From assembly GCA_937879855.1 (NCBI GenBank), contig CALFMO010000042.1, positions 1 to 64,000 of the forward strand: a stretch of DNA of 64,000 nt. Direction: 5' to 3'. The notes beneath the pieces were generated by a model that worked only from the letters and a program-made list of their open reading frames with translations, was not told the DNA's origin and ran no database searches. A program made the position numbers and the translations under genes. This DNA comes from an uncultured Acidobacteriaceae bacterium. GTDB taxonomy: Bacteria; Acidobacteriota; Terriglobia; Terriglobales; Acidobacteriaceae. This document shows positions 54,474 through 63,930 of the stretch, one piece after another; position 1 is the first letter of the stretch, and each line of letters begins with the position of its first letter.

Positions 54474-55793
54474 TCAGCGCTTGTAAATACTGGTATCCGG
54501 ATGGTAGTTGCGCCAGTCGAACCAATAATCTTTGAGGGCGGGGACACGGTCCAGGCATTGGCCTTGCGAAGGGCCAGAGATGGCGCAGCCTTGAAAGTTC
54601 CATTCACTGGCGGTCGCGGTGTCGAGCAAGGTCCACGAGGGCGCTGTTTTGGCTGCGGATACCGCCTCCGTTTTCGGATTGGCTGACGCCGCTGTTTTGT
54701 GGTCAGCGGTTGCGGCTGAATTTGTTCCGATCAGCGCTGTGCTCTTGGCATCTACTTCGGTCTCGCCTTTCAGGAAGAACTCGGCGTCTTTGCCATCAAT
54801 GCGGCTTTTGAACACTCGGAAGGATTTGCCGTCGGGGCCGACGGCTATCAGGAGTGGCACTCCGTGGACGCGGTCGATGACGGGGGATTGTTTTACGAGC
54901 GTGTCCCACGGGTAGGCGCGGCTGGTGCCGTCCAGTTCCAGGCCGACGACCACGTCACGTGACTTGAGTTCGGTACCGGGAAAGCTGATCACTACCGGAA
55001 GCTTGGCTACGTCGGCTTCCCAATTGCTGTCGTATTTCTTCACATATTTTGGTACCGGGGCGAGCACCTTGCCATCGGCAACTTCCGACTTCCATTCGCC
55101 GAAGGTCAATTCGTCACTCATCACTAGATCGAGCGACGCGCCCCGCAGCGGGCCGTAGATAGCCTTGCCGGTGATCTGCTGCCACCAGGAGCCGGTTTCT
55201 TTATCGCGCATGAGAAAGTTCTGGTTGTTGATGCCGGCGAGATAGAAATGCAGCACTCTGCCGTTGACTGTTCGCGTCCACACCAGACCGGTGTGACAAA
55301 GCGTTCAATAAGTGACAGCCACCGGGACGCCCGCCACAACGTCGTTCAGCACGTGGTGGTAGGCCATTTCACGGATGGGATAAGCGCGTGCGTCGGAGCC
55401 GTAGCGAATGGCAAGAATCATTTCGCCCTTGTCGAGTTTGCTGGCCGAAGCGGCTTCGAACCGCGGGGAATCGACGGGATGGAACATCCATTCAAAGTAA
55501 TTTAGGCGGGACATTACCGCAGCGATGGCGACTACGAGCATTACGGAGGCGAGAATGATCTTGCGTGATTTGCTGGCCGCGCCCCAGAGGATGACCGCCA
55601 ATGCGAGACTGACTAGAGCGGCAACGAGCGTTATCAACGGAGCGCTCTGGCGGAGCGACATTGCCAGAGCTAAGCCAGACGGGCTCTGGTGGCTGAACGG
55701 CCGGATGATGAACGCGGGGATGAAGAACCATGCAATGGCAACAAGGGCGGCGGGGACGAACAGGAACCAAAGAATATTGCGACGAGGGTGCAT
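54474..55793 (-). CDS. DUF3179 selenoprotein (UGA = Sec in a UxxC motif)
   Basis: Two same-frame halves join across a single TGA (55307-55305) to give about 439 residues. The N-terminal half has five or so hydrophobic helices (20-120) then the start of DUF3179 (IRYGSDARAYPIREMAYHHV). The frame reads VAVTY-U-TLCHTGLVWTRTVNG, so the stop falls exactly where a cysteine of a CxxC motif is expected, and the conserved fold continues (LAGINNQNFLMRD, GSWWQQITGKA). Nine bases after the TGA is CACACC-GGTCT-GGTGTG, with the loop found in the E. coli fdhF SECIS. This strongly supports selenocysteine. A TTG at 55808 could add five residues. The role is a predicted membrane redox protein, substrate unknown. 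Confidence 0.85.
55279..55307 (-). promoter_or_regulatory. bSECIS element with Sec codon
   Basis: TGA (55307-55305), nine bases, then stem CACACC (55295-55290), loop GGTCT (55289-55285) and stem GGTGTG (55284-55279). The loop starts 15 bases after the TGA. Loop sequence and perfect 6-bp stem match SelB-binding bacterial SECIS elements. Confidence 0.8.
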
Positions 55794-56052
55794 GGTGATG
55801 GAAGTCAACGACGCCTTCGATTGTAACTAATGCTGCAAAGAAACTGCTCGAGCATTTCCGCTCAGAGCCATATCGGTGAGTTCATGACGCCATTCAACAC
55901 ACTATCGGAGTCGAAGCACTGGTCGGCGGCAGACCCGCGACGAACTCAAACCTATTGGTCGCTGGTAGAGAACCGAGTTACTTAGAGTGCGAGAACAGAC
56001 CCGTAGGAGCGTGACCCTGGTAACTTGTGAGGCGGAACGGGCGGAACTTAGG

Positions 56053-57228
56053 ATGATCGTAAGTATGACTCCGTCCGCCCTACTCGTATGCGCAGAGGAT
56101 GCCTCGGCCCGATTGTGGGAACGAGCTCTCGAAGAACTCAGCATTCAAGTGGAGTCTTGCCCGGACTTCGTGCGCGCCGGGATAAGGTTGGCGCAAGAGC
56201 GCTACGACGTGATGATTCTGGAGGGAAAGTCGAACAAGCAAGTGGTTTCGCTGTTGCGGGAAGTACGTTTGTCGCGAACCAACGATGCTACCCTGGCGGT
56301 CGCAGTTCTGTCCGGGCAGGAGAATGTCCGCGAAATCTTCTTGCTGGGCGCGAATTTTGTTCTCTACAAACCGGTGGCCTACGAGCAAGCTTTGAGCAGC
56401 CTGCGGGCGGCGCGCATCGTCATGCAGAAGGACAAGCGCAAGAAGGCCCGGGCCACGGTACACGCGCACGCGACCATCGATTACGCCAATATCGAGCAGG
56501 AAAGAGCAACCCTGATCGATCTCGCGGAAGACGGCATGTCGGTACAGTTTGGCAAGCGGCTTCCCCCCGTTGATCGAGTCTACTTTCAGTTCAAGCTGCC
56601 GGGGCAGGCGTCGAATATTCGTCTGTCGGGACAGGTCATGTGGCAGGACTGGAAAGGCCGCGCGGGGATACAGTTTAAGGACGTGCCCAAGTCGTCGCGC
56701 CGTCTGCTGAGCGATTTTCTGAAGAGCAAACCGACGAAGGAATTCTCACAACAGCAGTTAGCTGAGGTCACTGTGGAGATGGAAGAGGCGCTGCAAGCGG
56801 GAGCTGTCGCGGTTGCAGAGTTAACACACGGACGCGGGAAGACAAAAAGCACGCTCCAAGTTCCAATTGCGCAGGAGCGAGCTGCGGCGGGCGTTGCCGA
56901 TGCAGACAACCGGCGCACGCGAGCGCGTTACGCTTGTCGCCTGGGGGCAGAAGTCTACCGGCGGGGGATTGCGGTTCCACATCGTTGCTGCCTGACCGAC
57001 CTGAGTTCGGGAGGATGCTACCTGGAAGTTGCACTTCCATTTCCGAAGGATTCGGCTCTTGAGATCGTGGTGCGAACTTACGAAATGAAATTGCGGTTGC
57101 GGGGAACGGTTCTGGCGTCTCATCCGGGCTACGGCATGGGCGTGGCTTTTGAACTGGACAACGAGCAAGAACAGGCCAACCTGAAGAAACTGACTGACTT
57201 CGTCGCGTCGACCCCGGAACCCTCGTAA
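56053..57228 (+). CDS. degenerate receiver with two PilZ domains
   Basis: About 391 residues. Residues 8-125 have a receiver layout with the acidic pair (CAEDAS) and Lys106 (VLYKPVAYE), but the phosphoacceptor position is Glu57 (DVMILEGKS) instead of Asp, so it should not be phosphorylated and may mimic the active state. Two PilZ domains follow: about 140-225 (LIDLAEDGMSVQF) and 290-385 (RRTRARYACR, then LTDLSSGGCYLEV), the second with complete c-di-GMP motifs. The start is uncertain: ATGs at 56053 and 56065 both fit and an ORF extends to 55987. Confidence 0.8.
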   Translation: MIVSMTPSALLVCAEDASARLWERALEELSIQVESCPDFVRAGIRLAQERYDVMILEGKSNKQVVSLLREVRLSRTNDATLAVAVLSGQENVREIFLLGANFVLYKPVAYEQALSSLRAARIVMQKDKRKKARATVHAHATIDYANIEQERATLIDLAEDGMSVQFGKRLPPVDRVYFQFKLPGQASNIRLSGQVMWQDWKGRAGIQFKDVPKSSRRLLSDFLKSKPTKEFSQQQLAEVTVEMEEALQAGAVAVAELTHGRGKTKSTLQVPIAQERAAAGVADADNRRTRARYACRLGAEVYRRGIAVPHRCCLTDLSSGGCYLEVALPFPKDSALEIVVRTYEMKLRLRGTVLASHPGYGMGVAFELDNEQEQANLKKLTDFVASTPEPS

Positions 57229-57309
57229 ACTCAAATCTCGGGTGATAGGTGTTGGGTCTTAGGCAAACATGACCCGACGCAAAAATCGCGCAGGAAAATA
57301 TATATCAAG

Positions 57310-58266
57310 CTACCTAACGGTGGCTTCTTCTGCTACCGCGGTTTTGAAGTAATCCAGCGACTTGCGCAGGCCGGTTTCCAGATCGATTTTCGGCTCCCAC
57401 TGCAGCAGTTTACGCGCTTTCGTGATGTCGGGACAGCGCTGTTTGGGATCATCCTGCGGCAGTGGTTCATAGCGAATCGAACTTTTCGATCGCGTCACTT
57501 TCAGCACGACCTGGGCACACTCGAGAATGGTGAATTCATTTGGGTTGCCAATGTTCACTGGCAGATGTTCGTCGGACTTGGAAAGACGCACGAAGCCGTC
57601 AATTTCGTCGCTGACGTAACAGAAGCTGCGAGTCTGGTTGCCATTGCCGTAGACAGTAAGCGGATCTCCGCGCAAGGCCTGCTTCATGAAGTTCGGAACG
57701 ACCCGCCCGTCGTTGAGTTGCATGCGCGGGCCGTAAGTGTTGAAGATGCGAACAATGCGGGTGTCGACTTTGTAGTAGCGGCGGTAGGCCATGGTGACCG
57801 ACTCAGTGAAGCGTTTGGCCTCGTCGTACACCGAACGGGGACCGATGGAATTGACGTTTCCCCAGTAGGTTTCCTTTTGCGGATGTTCCATCGGATCGCC
57901 GTAGCACTCGGACGTTGAGGAAACCAGAAACTTGGCGCCATATTTGCGGGCGACGTCAAGCGCGTGAAAGGTTCCGAGGGAGCCGACCTTAAGCGTGGCG
58001 ATGCCGTGAAGGCTGTAGTCGACCGGACTGGCGGGGCTGGCAAAGTGAAAGACGTAATCGACTTTGCCCACGTCAAAAGGTTCGCAGATATCTTTCTCGA
58101 CGAACTCGAAGCGCGGTTCATGACTGAGATGCGCGAGATTGGAGCGGCGGCCGGTGAGAAGGTTGTCCACGACTACAACGGACCAGCCTTCCGCGAGCAG
58201 AGCATCGCACAGATGGGATCCCAGAAAGCCGGCGCCGCCGGTGACTACCGCGCGCTTGGAACTCAT
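57310..58266 (-). CDS. UDP-glucuronate decarboxylase (UDP-xylose synthase)
   Basis: A 318-residue SDR enzyme. The N-terminal VTGGAGFLGSHLCDALL is the NAD-binding loop, the catalytic set is SSTSECYGDP with SVYDEAKRF (YxxxK), and NTYGPRMQLNDGRVVPNFM is typical of UXS-type decarboxylases. It converts UDP-glucuronate to UDP-xylose for polysaccharide or glycan synthesis. Its start overlaps the stop of the UDP-glucose dehydrogenase gene (ATGA), which supplies its substrate. Confidence 0.93.
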   Translation of the reverse strand: MSSKRAVVTGGAGFLGSHLCDALLAEGWSVVVVDNLLTGRRSNLAHLSHEPRFEFVEKDICEPFDVGKVDYVFHFASPASPVDYSLHGIATLKVGSLGTFHALDVARKYGAKFLVSSTSECYGDPMEHPQKETYWGNVNSIGPRSVYDEAKRFTESVTMAYRRYYKVDTRIVRIFNTYGPRMQLNDGRVVPNFMKQALRGDPLTVYGNGNQTRSFCYVSDEIDGFVRLSKSDEHLPVNIGNPNEFTILECAQVVLKVTRSKSSIRYEPLPQDDPKQRCPDITKARKLLQWEPKIDLETGLRKSLDYFKTAVAEEATVR

Positions 58267-59669
58267 GCCTTCTTGCCGTTCTTCAGGACTGCCGCGGGAA
58301 CGCCGTCGGGATAAGAGGCGGCTCGCCCCACACTGTAATAACTGAAACCCTCAGCCGCCATAATCTCGGGATCATACAAATTGCGCCCGTCGATGATGAT
58401 GGGATATTTCAATTCCTGGCGCAGGCGGTTGAGATCGAGGTTGGCGAATTCCTCCCACTCCGTGAGAATGAGCAAAGCATCGGCTCCATGGGCTGCTTCG
58501 TAAGCGGAACTGACGAAAGTGATGCCACAAGTGACGGCTTCGCGGGCGCGATCCATGGCGGCGGGATCGTAGGCTGTGATCTTGCTGCCCTCCTGTATCA
58601 GGGCCTGGACTAGAAAGAGTGCGGGCGATTCGCGGATGTCGTCGGTACCACCCTTGAAGGCAAGGCCAAGCACGCCGAGGTTCTTGCCGCGAAGTGTCCA
58701 CAGCGCGCTGCGGACCTTCCGCAAAAAGCGCTGGCGCTGTTCTTCGTTAATCCGCATTACTTCGTCAAGCAGGCGAAAATCGTATCCCGACTCACGGGCC
58801 ACGGCGCGGAAAGCCATGACGTCCTTGGGAAAACAGGATCCGCCGTAGCCAATGCCCGGATTTAAAAACCTGCGGCCGATCCGTGTATCAGTTCCGATGC
58901 CGTGAACGACCTGATTCACGTTAGCGCCCACAGATTCGCAGACCGAGGCTACCGCATTGATGAAGGAAATCTTCAAAGCCAGAAACGCATTGGATGCGTG
59001 CTTGATCAGTTCCGCACTCTTGGTGCTGGTGACAATGAGCGGAGGGGGAATCTGAGCCCGGTCCGGTTGGGGAATAGCATCACTGCGCTCGTAGTAACTG
59101 CCGCTGGTCAGGGGAGTGTAGATTTCGCGCAAAACCTCGGCTGAACGTTCACTGTCACAGCCGATCACAATGCGATCGGGAAACATGAAGTCGGTGACGG
59201 CAGTGCCTTCGCGCAGAAATTCGGGATTGGAGGCGACATCGAACAGTTGCGGGTCCGTGCCGCTGCGCAGAATAATCTTGCGAACCCACTCGCTGGTGTA
59301 GACAGGGACCGTAGACTTTTCAACAACGACTTTGTAGTCGTTGACGCCGCCGGAAATTTCGCGAGCCACCGATTCGACGTAGGACAAATCGGCCTCTCCA
59401 CTCTCGGTGGGGGGCGTGCCCACGGCTACAAAGATTACCGAACTGAGCCGGACGGCTTCCTTCAGGTCGTCGGAAAATGTCAGGCGTTGCCCGCGATGGC
59501 GGCTGAGTAGTTCAGGCAGAAATTTCTCGTGGATTGGCACCTTGCCATTGGTCAGCGCTGCCAATTTGGATTGATCGTTATCTACCAGGATGACATCGTG
59601 ACCGAGGTCGGCGAAGCAAGCGCCTGCCACTAACCCTACGTACCCCGAACCGACAACCGCGATTCGCAT
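58263..59669 (-). CDS. ugd: UDP-glucose 6-dehydrogenase
   Basis: A 468-residue cytoplasmic enzyme oxidising UDP-glucose to UDP-glucuronate with NAD. IAVVGSGYVGLVAGACFADLG is the Rossmann loop, the catalytic cysteine is in GYGGSCFPKDVMAF, and LGLAFKGGTDDIRESPA marks the C-terminal domain. First gene of a two-gene operon with the UDP-glucuronate decarboxylase. Confidence 0.96.
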   Translation of the reverse strand: MRIAVVGSGYVGLVAGACFADLGHDVILVDNDQSKLAALTNGKVPIHEKFLPELLSRHRGQRLTFSDDLKEAVRLSSVIFVAVGTPPTESGEADLSYVESVAREISGGVNDYKVVVEKSTVPVYTSEWVRKIILRSGTDPQLFDVASNPEFLREGTAVTDFMFPDRIVIGCDSERSAEVLREIYTPLTSGSYYERSDAIPQPDRAQIPPPLIVTSTKSAELIKHASNAFLALKISFINAVASVCESVGANVNQVVHGIGTDTRIGRRFLNPGIGYGGSCFPKDVMAFRAVARESGYDFRLLDEVMRINEEQRQRFLRKVRSALWTLRGKNLGVLGLAFKGGTDDIRESPALFLVQALIQEGSKITAYDPAAMDRAREAVTCGITFVSSAYEAAHGADALLILTEWEEFANLDLNRLRQELKYPIIIDGRNLYDPEIMAAEGFSYYSVGRAASYPDGVPAAVLKNGKKA

Positions 59670-60049
59670 GCTAAAGCTCCCGTGATGGAATGTCCTGAGC
59701 TATTTTTCCTTGGGGATGCTGCCGCGGGGGAACCTGGGAAAGTGACGCACGCGGCCTGGGAAGAATCATCCACCTCGCCTCAACAACATAACGATTCTAA
59801 CAGCTTTAAGCCTAACATTCGGCGGCGTTAAAAGCGCCATTACCATATGCAAATGCACCTTTTTCTGCCAATTTGGGACGGAGCGCAAGGATCCTCGAAG
59901 CCGCAGGGACATGACGAAACCTATGGATTTCCCTCGCTTGACCTTCGGGTTCTCAGGGCTAGTTGCGCCAGCCGGATATTGACAACCCGGGGTTTTCGGG
60001 CGAAACTCCGCTACTGACAGGTGGTTCTCGTTGCCACCGATCTACGGTT
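59670..60049. other. 380-bp divergent spacer
   Basis: Between ugd and the GAF-TonB gene; presumably both promoters. A small GGCG...CGCC inverted repeat around 59821-59840 is the only structure noticed. Confidence 0.35.
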
Positions 60050-61423
60050 ATGGCGCAACCGCCGACGACTGGACCGGACCCGTTGAAGCCTGAGCTAGGG
60101 GCTACGAGAGTGCTGCGTGCCCAGTCAGAGGATGCTCACTTCGAGACCGACTTTGCGCAGTTGGCGGCTTGCTTCGAGGCGCAAAGCGGAGGTGGACTTT
60201 CACCGGAACTTTCCTCCGATCTAGCTCTCGAAATCGTGCTCAATGAAGTTGTGGAACAAGCTTGCCTGACTACCGGCGCTACGGGCGCGGCCATAGCGTT
60301 GGAGCGCGGTGGGGAGATGGTGTGTCGCGCCAGCAGTGGGGCCACGGCACCGGCGTTAGGTTCAAGGTTCGACGCCGTCTCGGGACTCTCCGGAGAATGC
60401 GTCCGGACCCGCCGGACCCAGCGTTCTGACGATGTTCTAACCGATTCACGGGTCGACCTGGAAGCCTCGCAGCGACTGGGAGTGCGCTCAGTGATGGTCA
60501 GGCCCTTGCTTCGTGGGGATGAATTGGTTGGGTTGTTCGAATTGTTTTCGTCGCTGCCGCAGGCTTTCGGAGAGCGGGACGATCGTACGCTTGAGGCGTT
60601 GACCGTTCGTGTCTTGGGCAGCTTGGAAAGGGCGGCGCAGCCCTTACCACCGCAAAACGAGCAACCGCCGGTTAGCCAGATGGAACCCGTTTCTGACTTC
60701 CAATTCCACAATCAGGAAACTAGCCCGGCGGTTGCGGAGAGTCCGGCAGCTGAGACTTCTCCTGAGCCCGGATTCGACCCTGTCACTTGGGCCCTTAGAG
60801 TTGCGGTTCTCATATGCGCCGTCTTCCTGGGGCTTTTGTTAAGCCGACATCTGGGGACGCCCAAAGCGACGGTGCGCAGGCCTCCCGTTGCGCCTTCTTC
60901 GGCAGTGGCCAACCCACCTGTCTCAATCAGCCCGGTCGTCTCCACGAGCACGGCAGAGAAGCAGGAAGCTGCCGCGGCGGAGCAGCCATCCACAGCTGCG
61001 AAGAGCAAGGAGAAAGGCGTTCCTCCCGGAGGCCTGCAGATCTACGAGAATGGCCAAGAGATCTTTCGCATGCCTCCGGCGCAGAATCAGGATGAACCAT
61101 CGGCGGGAAGTGGCGTGCAGCGGGCCTCCTCCGCCGAGCCGGAACCTTCTTCCGGCGCGCCTGAGGGCGCTCTGCTTCACCGCGTCGAACCGGAATATCC
61201 GCAAGCCGCGCGTCAGCAGGGAATTCAGGGCCCGGTCGTTCTCGATGTTCATATTGGCAGCGACGGTGCAGTGCAGGACGTCAAGGTCGCCAGCGGGCCG
61301 CCCGAGTTGGCACAGGCCTCCATTGATGCGGTGAAGCAATGGCGCTTCAAGCCGCGCCGGGTAAATGGACGTGAGGTGCCGATGCAGACAACCGTTACGT
61401 TGAACTACAAGTTGCCGAAGTAA
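60050..61423 (+). CDS. GAF domain - transmembrane - TonB C-terminal fusion
   Basis: A 457-residue protein. The N-terminal cytoplasmic part has a GAF domain (about 55-195; LNEVVEQACLTTGATGAAIAL, VSGLSGECVRT, VRPLLRGDELVGLFELFS). One transmembrane helix lies at 248-265 (ALRVAVLICAVFLGLLL), then a long Pro/Ala/Ser/Glu-rich linker, and a TonB-type C-terminus (about 372-457; VEPEYPQAARQQGIQGPVV, AVKQWRFKP, TTVTLNYKLPK). The topology would put GAF inside and TonB in the periplasm. It may couple an internal signal to an outer-membrane receptor. No exbBD genes are nearby. Confidence 0.85.
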   Translation: MAQPPTTGPDPLKPELGATRVLRAQSEDAHFETDFAQLAACFEAQSGGGLSPELSSDLALEIVLNEVVEQACLTTGATGAAIALERGGEMVCRASSGATAPALGSRFDAVSGLSGECVRTRRTQRSDDVLTDSRVDLEASQRLGVRSVMVRPLLRGDELVGLFELFSSLPQAFGERDDRTLEALTVRVLGSLERAAQPLPPQNEQPPVSQMEPVSDFQFHNQETSPAVAESPAAETSPEPGFDPVTWALRVAVLICAVFLGLLLSRHLGTPKATVRRPPVAPSSAVANPPVSISPVVSTSTAEKQEAAAAEQPSTAAKSKEKGVPPGGLQIYENGQEIFRMPPAQNQDEPSAGSGVQRASSAEPEPSSGAPEGALLHRVEPEYPQAARQQGIQGPVVLDVHIGSDGAVQDVKVASGPPELAQASIDAVKQWRFKPRRVNGREVPMQTTVTLNYKLPK

Positions 61424-61559
61424 GTTTTAAACACGTTGCGGAACGGGTTACGCTCGTGCTTTCGGGCGCGGATCTCCGTGCTAGACTGTAGCAATCGCCG
61501 AGTCTGATCCCGGCCCGGATTGGACCGTTCCCTCGCGGTCCATTTCTCAAAGAGGAAGA

Positions 61560-61805
61560 ATGAAACCAGCCATCGACCTAGCCAGTGGTGTTTCCCACGA
61601 TCCTTATCAGCAGACTGTTTGCTGCCTGCGCTGCGAACAGAAACTGCAGCGCTATCAACTGTGGCGTTCGAGCCCGGTTCCGGGCAACTCGGGCCATGCG
61701 ATTTTGTCGTGCCCGCGATGTGGGCACGTCGAGTTCGTTTCAGATTCCAGCCCCTTGCTGCAGAATCTCGAGTTGATCGCGGTTGACGCCGGAGATGGCG
61801 ATTAA
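61560..61805 (+). CDS. small zinc-ribbon protein
   Basis: Eighty-one residues with CCLRC (21-25) and CPRCGH (51-56), two CxxC pairs forming one zinc ribbon. AGAGGAAG lies directly upstream of the ATG. Unknown function. Confidence 0.6.
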   Translation: MKPAIDLASGVSHDPYQQTVCCLRCEQKLQRYQLWRSSPVPGNSGHAILSCPRCGHVEFVSDSSPLLQNLELIAVDAGDGD

Positions 61806-61851
61806 GCAAGCTTCCAGAGCGGCTGCAACAAGGGCGCTCGAAACCTCGCTA

Positions 61852-62325
61852 TTAGAACGGGATGTCTTCGTCGGTAATCGGGCCAGCTGCAGCTGGCTCC
61901 GGTTCGGGCGCGCGCTGATCGAAGTTGTTGCCGCCGCTGGCAGATGCTCCGCGTGAACTGCCGGCGAAGTCACCGCCCCCCTCGCCGCGACCGCCCAACA
62001 GAATCAGATCGCTGGCCACGACTTCGGTCATGTACTTCTTCTGTCCGGACGTCTTATCGTCCCAGGACCGGGTTTGCAGGCGTCCCTCAATATAGACTTT
62101 GCCGCCCTTTTTTAGATATTCGCCGGCGATCTCCGCCAGGCGCTGCCAGAGCACGACGTTGTGCCACTCAGTACGGTCCTGCCATTCGCCGGCTTTGTCT
62201 TTGAATCGTTCGTTGGTAGCGATGGCCAGCTTGGCTACGGGCGTTCCCTGCGGCGTGTACTTGATTTCCGGATCCTTGCCCAAGTTTCCGATCAGTTGAA
62301 CTCGGTTCAGACTCTTGCCTGCCAT
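61852..62325 (-). CDS. ssb: single-stranded DNA-binding protein
   Basis: A 157-residue protein with the OB fold (LNRVQLIGNLGKDPEIKYT, WHNVVLWQRLAEIAGEYLKKG, VYIEGRLQTRSWDD), a Gly/Ser/Ala-rich linker, and the acidic tip ITDEDIPF that binds replication and repair partners. It acts in the cytoplasm in replication, recombination and repair. A normal bacterial SSB. Confidence 0.97.
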   Translation of the reverse strand: MAGKSLNRVQLIGNLGKDPEIKYTPQGTPVAKLAIATNERFKDKAGEWQDRTEWHNVVLWQRLAEIAGEYLKKGGKVYIEGRLQTRSWDDKTSGQKKYMTEVVASDLILLGGRGEGGGDFAGSSRGASASGGNNFDQRAPEPEPAAAGPITDEDIPF

Positions 62326-62473
62326 GTGGGTGCTCCTTTGCAGGGGTTCACTATAACAGAATGGGGGCGGTGGAGATCGTGCGGCATGTCACAAAGTCGG
62401 CTGGGAGTATCATTTTGGGTCGGACGTTTTCAACGCATCGGCTGAACCGGCAATCTTTGGTCGCAGGAGGAGT

Positions 62474-63093
62474 ATGTCTCTCTCCCGTATCTTCTCTCAT
62501 GCCACCTCCAGAACTTGGAGCATCGCCCTGATCTTCGCGGTGCTGCCCTTGCTTTCAGGTTGCTGGGTGACATCCATAAACGGCCTGTACGAGCAAGAGA
62601 GTCTGGACAATCCTCATAAAGATCGAGACCTCGTTTTTGACCCGAGCCTGATTGGTTCCTGGAGCCTGACTGAGGACAAATGCACAACGCTGCTGACAAT
62701 CGCCGCCAAGGACGAGATCTACGATCTGCAATCCGCAGAGCAGGGTGAGGGATGTATCAATGATAATTCCCATCGACAAGCTCGTCTGGTGAAACTGGGC
62801 ACCAATTACTTTCTGGACGTCTCGCCGATGGAGGACGATGTGTGCGACATGTGTCTCGCTAAGCACGCTATTTTCCTCGCGAAATTCGACAAGGCCACGT
62901 TGTCTCTCGCGCCGATTGACTCCGACTGGCTGAAGAAGTCATTGCTGCAAAGACGGCGGCATTAGCCACCCTGGCAGGCGATACCGACACGATAACTGCG
63001 TCGCCCAAAGAATTGAAGGCTTTCTGTCGCAAGTTTGCTGAAAACACAGAAGTCTTCAAGCCGGAATCGACATCCATGTTCAAGCGGAACTAG
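62474..63093 (+). pseudogene. lipoprotein gene with a late frameshift
   Basis: The first 163 codons begin with a lipoprotein signal (FAVLPLLSGC, lipobox cysteine 30). The frame then runs into RRRH-stop at 62965. In the neighbouring frame coding sequence continues from about 62925 (LAEEVIAAKTAALATLAGDT...FCRKFAENTEVFKPES) to a stop at 63093. One missing base near 62920-62935 restores a ~206-residue protein. As it stands, either a recent mutation or a sequencing error. Function unknown. Confidence 0.6.
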
Positions 63094-63131
63094 GGTTCAT
63101 AAACGAGCGCGGGTCAGGTTATAATTCCGGC

Positions 63132-63512
63132 ATGCCTCCTGCACCCGGCGCCAATAAAGCCGTTGGGATGGTTCCCGACGAGCTCAAGTTTGAACCGAAG
63201 TCGAAGGGTCTTGCGACTCCACGCAAGAAGAAACCGAAGGAACTAGCAGTCATTACCGAGTGCTGTACCGGATGCGCCGGCTCGCCGGCCTGCGTCGAAT
63301 ATTGTCCGGTGGAGGACTGTATGTTCTGGGTGCCGGATGAGGACCATCCACCGTTCGGGCGTATTCAGATCGACCCCATCCTCTGCATCGGCTGCAAGAA
63401 ATGCTTGAGTAAAGGGCCGGACGGCTGTTTCCTTGACGGCTGTCCGTGGGACGCGATCGTCATGGTCGACACGGCCGAGGTAGAAAAAGAAGTCGGGCCG
63501 ATGGCGATTTAG
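63132..63512 (+). CDS. 4Fe-4S ferredoxin-like protein
   Basis: A 126-residue soluble iron-sulfur protein. The first cluster motif is C45-x2-C48-x5-C54-x3-C58, and the second is C85-x2-C88-x2-C91 with Cys104 (GCPWDAIV). The N-terminal ~40 residues are Lys/Pro-rich. It is likely an electron carrier; partner unknown. It starts 38 bases after the frameshifted lipoprotein gene. Confidence 0.87.
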   Translation: MPPAPGANKAVGMVPDELKFEPKSKGLATPRKKKPKELAVITECCTGCAGSPACVEYCPVEDCMFWVPDEDHPPFGRIQIDPILCIGCKKCLSKGPDGCFLDGCPWDAIVMVDTAEVEKEVGPMAI

Positions 63513-63514
63513 AA

Positions 63515-63550
63515 AGAAGCTGTCAGCGCTCAGCTGTCAGCTTTCAATTG
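63515..63550. repeat. AGCTGTCAGC short direct repeats
   Basis: AGCTGTCAGCGCTCAGCTGTCAGCTTTCA between the ferredoxin and VOC genes. A simple repeat; origin unknown. Confidence 0.5.
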
Positions 63551-63928
63551 CAGCAAATCCCACTTGTTGCCGTAGAGATCTTCAAACACGGCGACCGTTC
63601 CATAGGATTCCTCGCTCGGCGGCCGGCAGAACTTTATGCCGCGTGCCGTAAACTCGCGATAGTCGCGCCAGAAGTCGTCGGTGTGCAGGAATAGAAAGAC
63701 GCGCCCGCCGGTCTGGTTCCCAATGCGGCTGGCCTGCTCGGCGTTCACGGCGCGCGCAAGCAGTAAGTCAGTTCCCGTCGATCCCGCTGGTCTGACCTGC
63801 ACCCAACGTTTGCCATTGCCCAGGTCGGTATCTTCGATCAACTGAAATTTCAGTTTGGTTGTGAAGAAGGCGATGGCCTCGTCGTATTCGCGAACGACCA
63901 GCGCGATGTAGCCAAGCTTTTGCGCCAT
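63530..63928 (-). CDS. VOC-family (glyoxalase/bleomycin-resistance-like) protein
   Basis: A 132-residue protein with one vicinal-oxygen-chelate fold: GYIALVVREYDEAIAFFTTKL at the start, KRWVQVRPAGSTGTDLLLAR in the middle, and AVFEDLYGNKWDLLQ as the second beta-alpha unit with the metal-binding Glu. It may be a glyoxalase-like or antibiotic-binding protein. No Shine-Dalgarno site precedes the ATG; the bases there read CTCCTCCTT. Confidence 0.83.
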   Translation of the reverse strand: MAQKLGYIALVVREYDEAIAFFTTKLKFQLIEDTDLGNGKRWVQVRPAGSTGTDLLLARAVNAEQASRIGNQTGGRVFLFLHTDDFWRDYREFTARGIKFCRPPSEESYGTVAVFEDLYGNKWDLLQLKADS

Positions 63929-63930
63929 AA

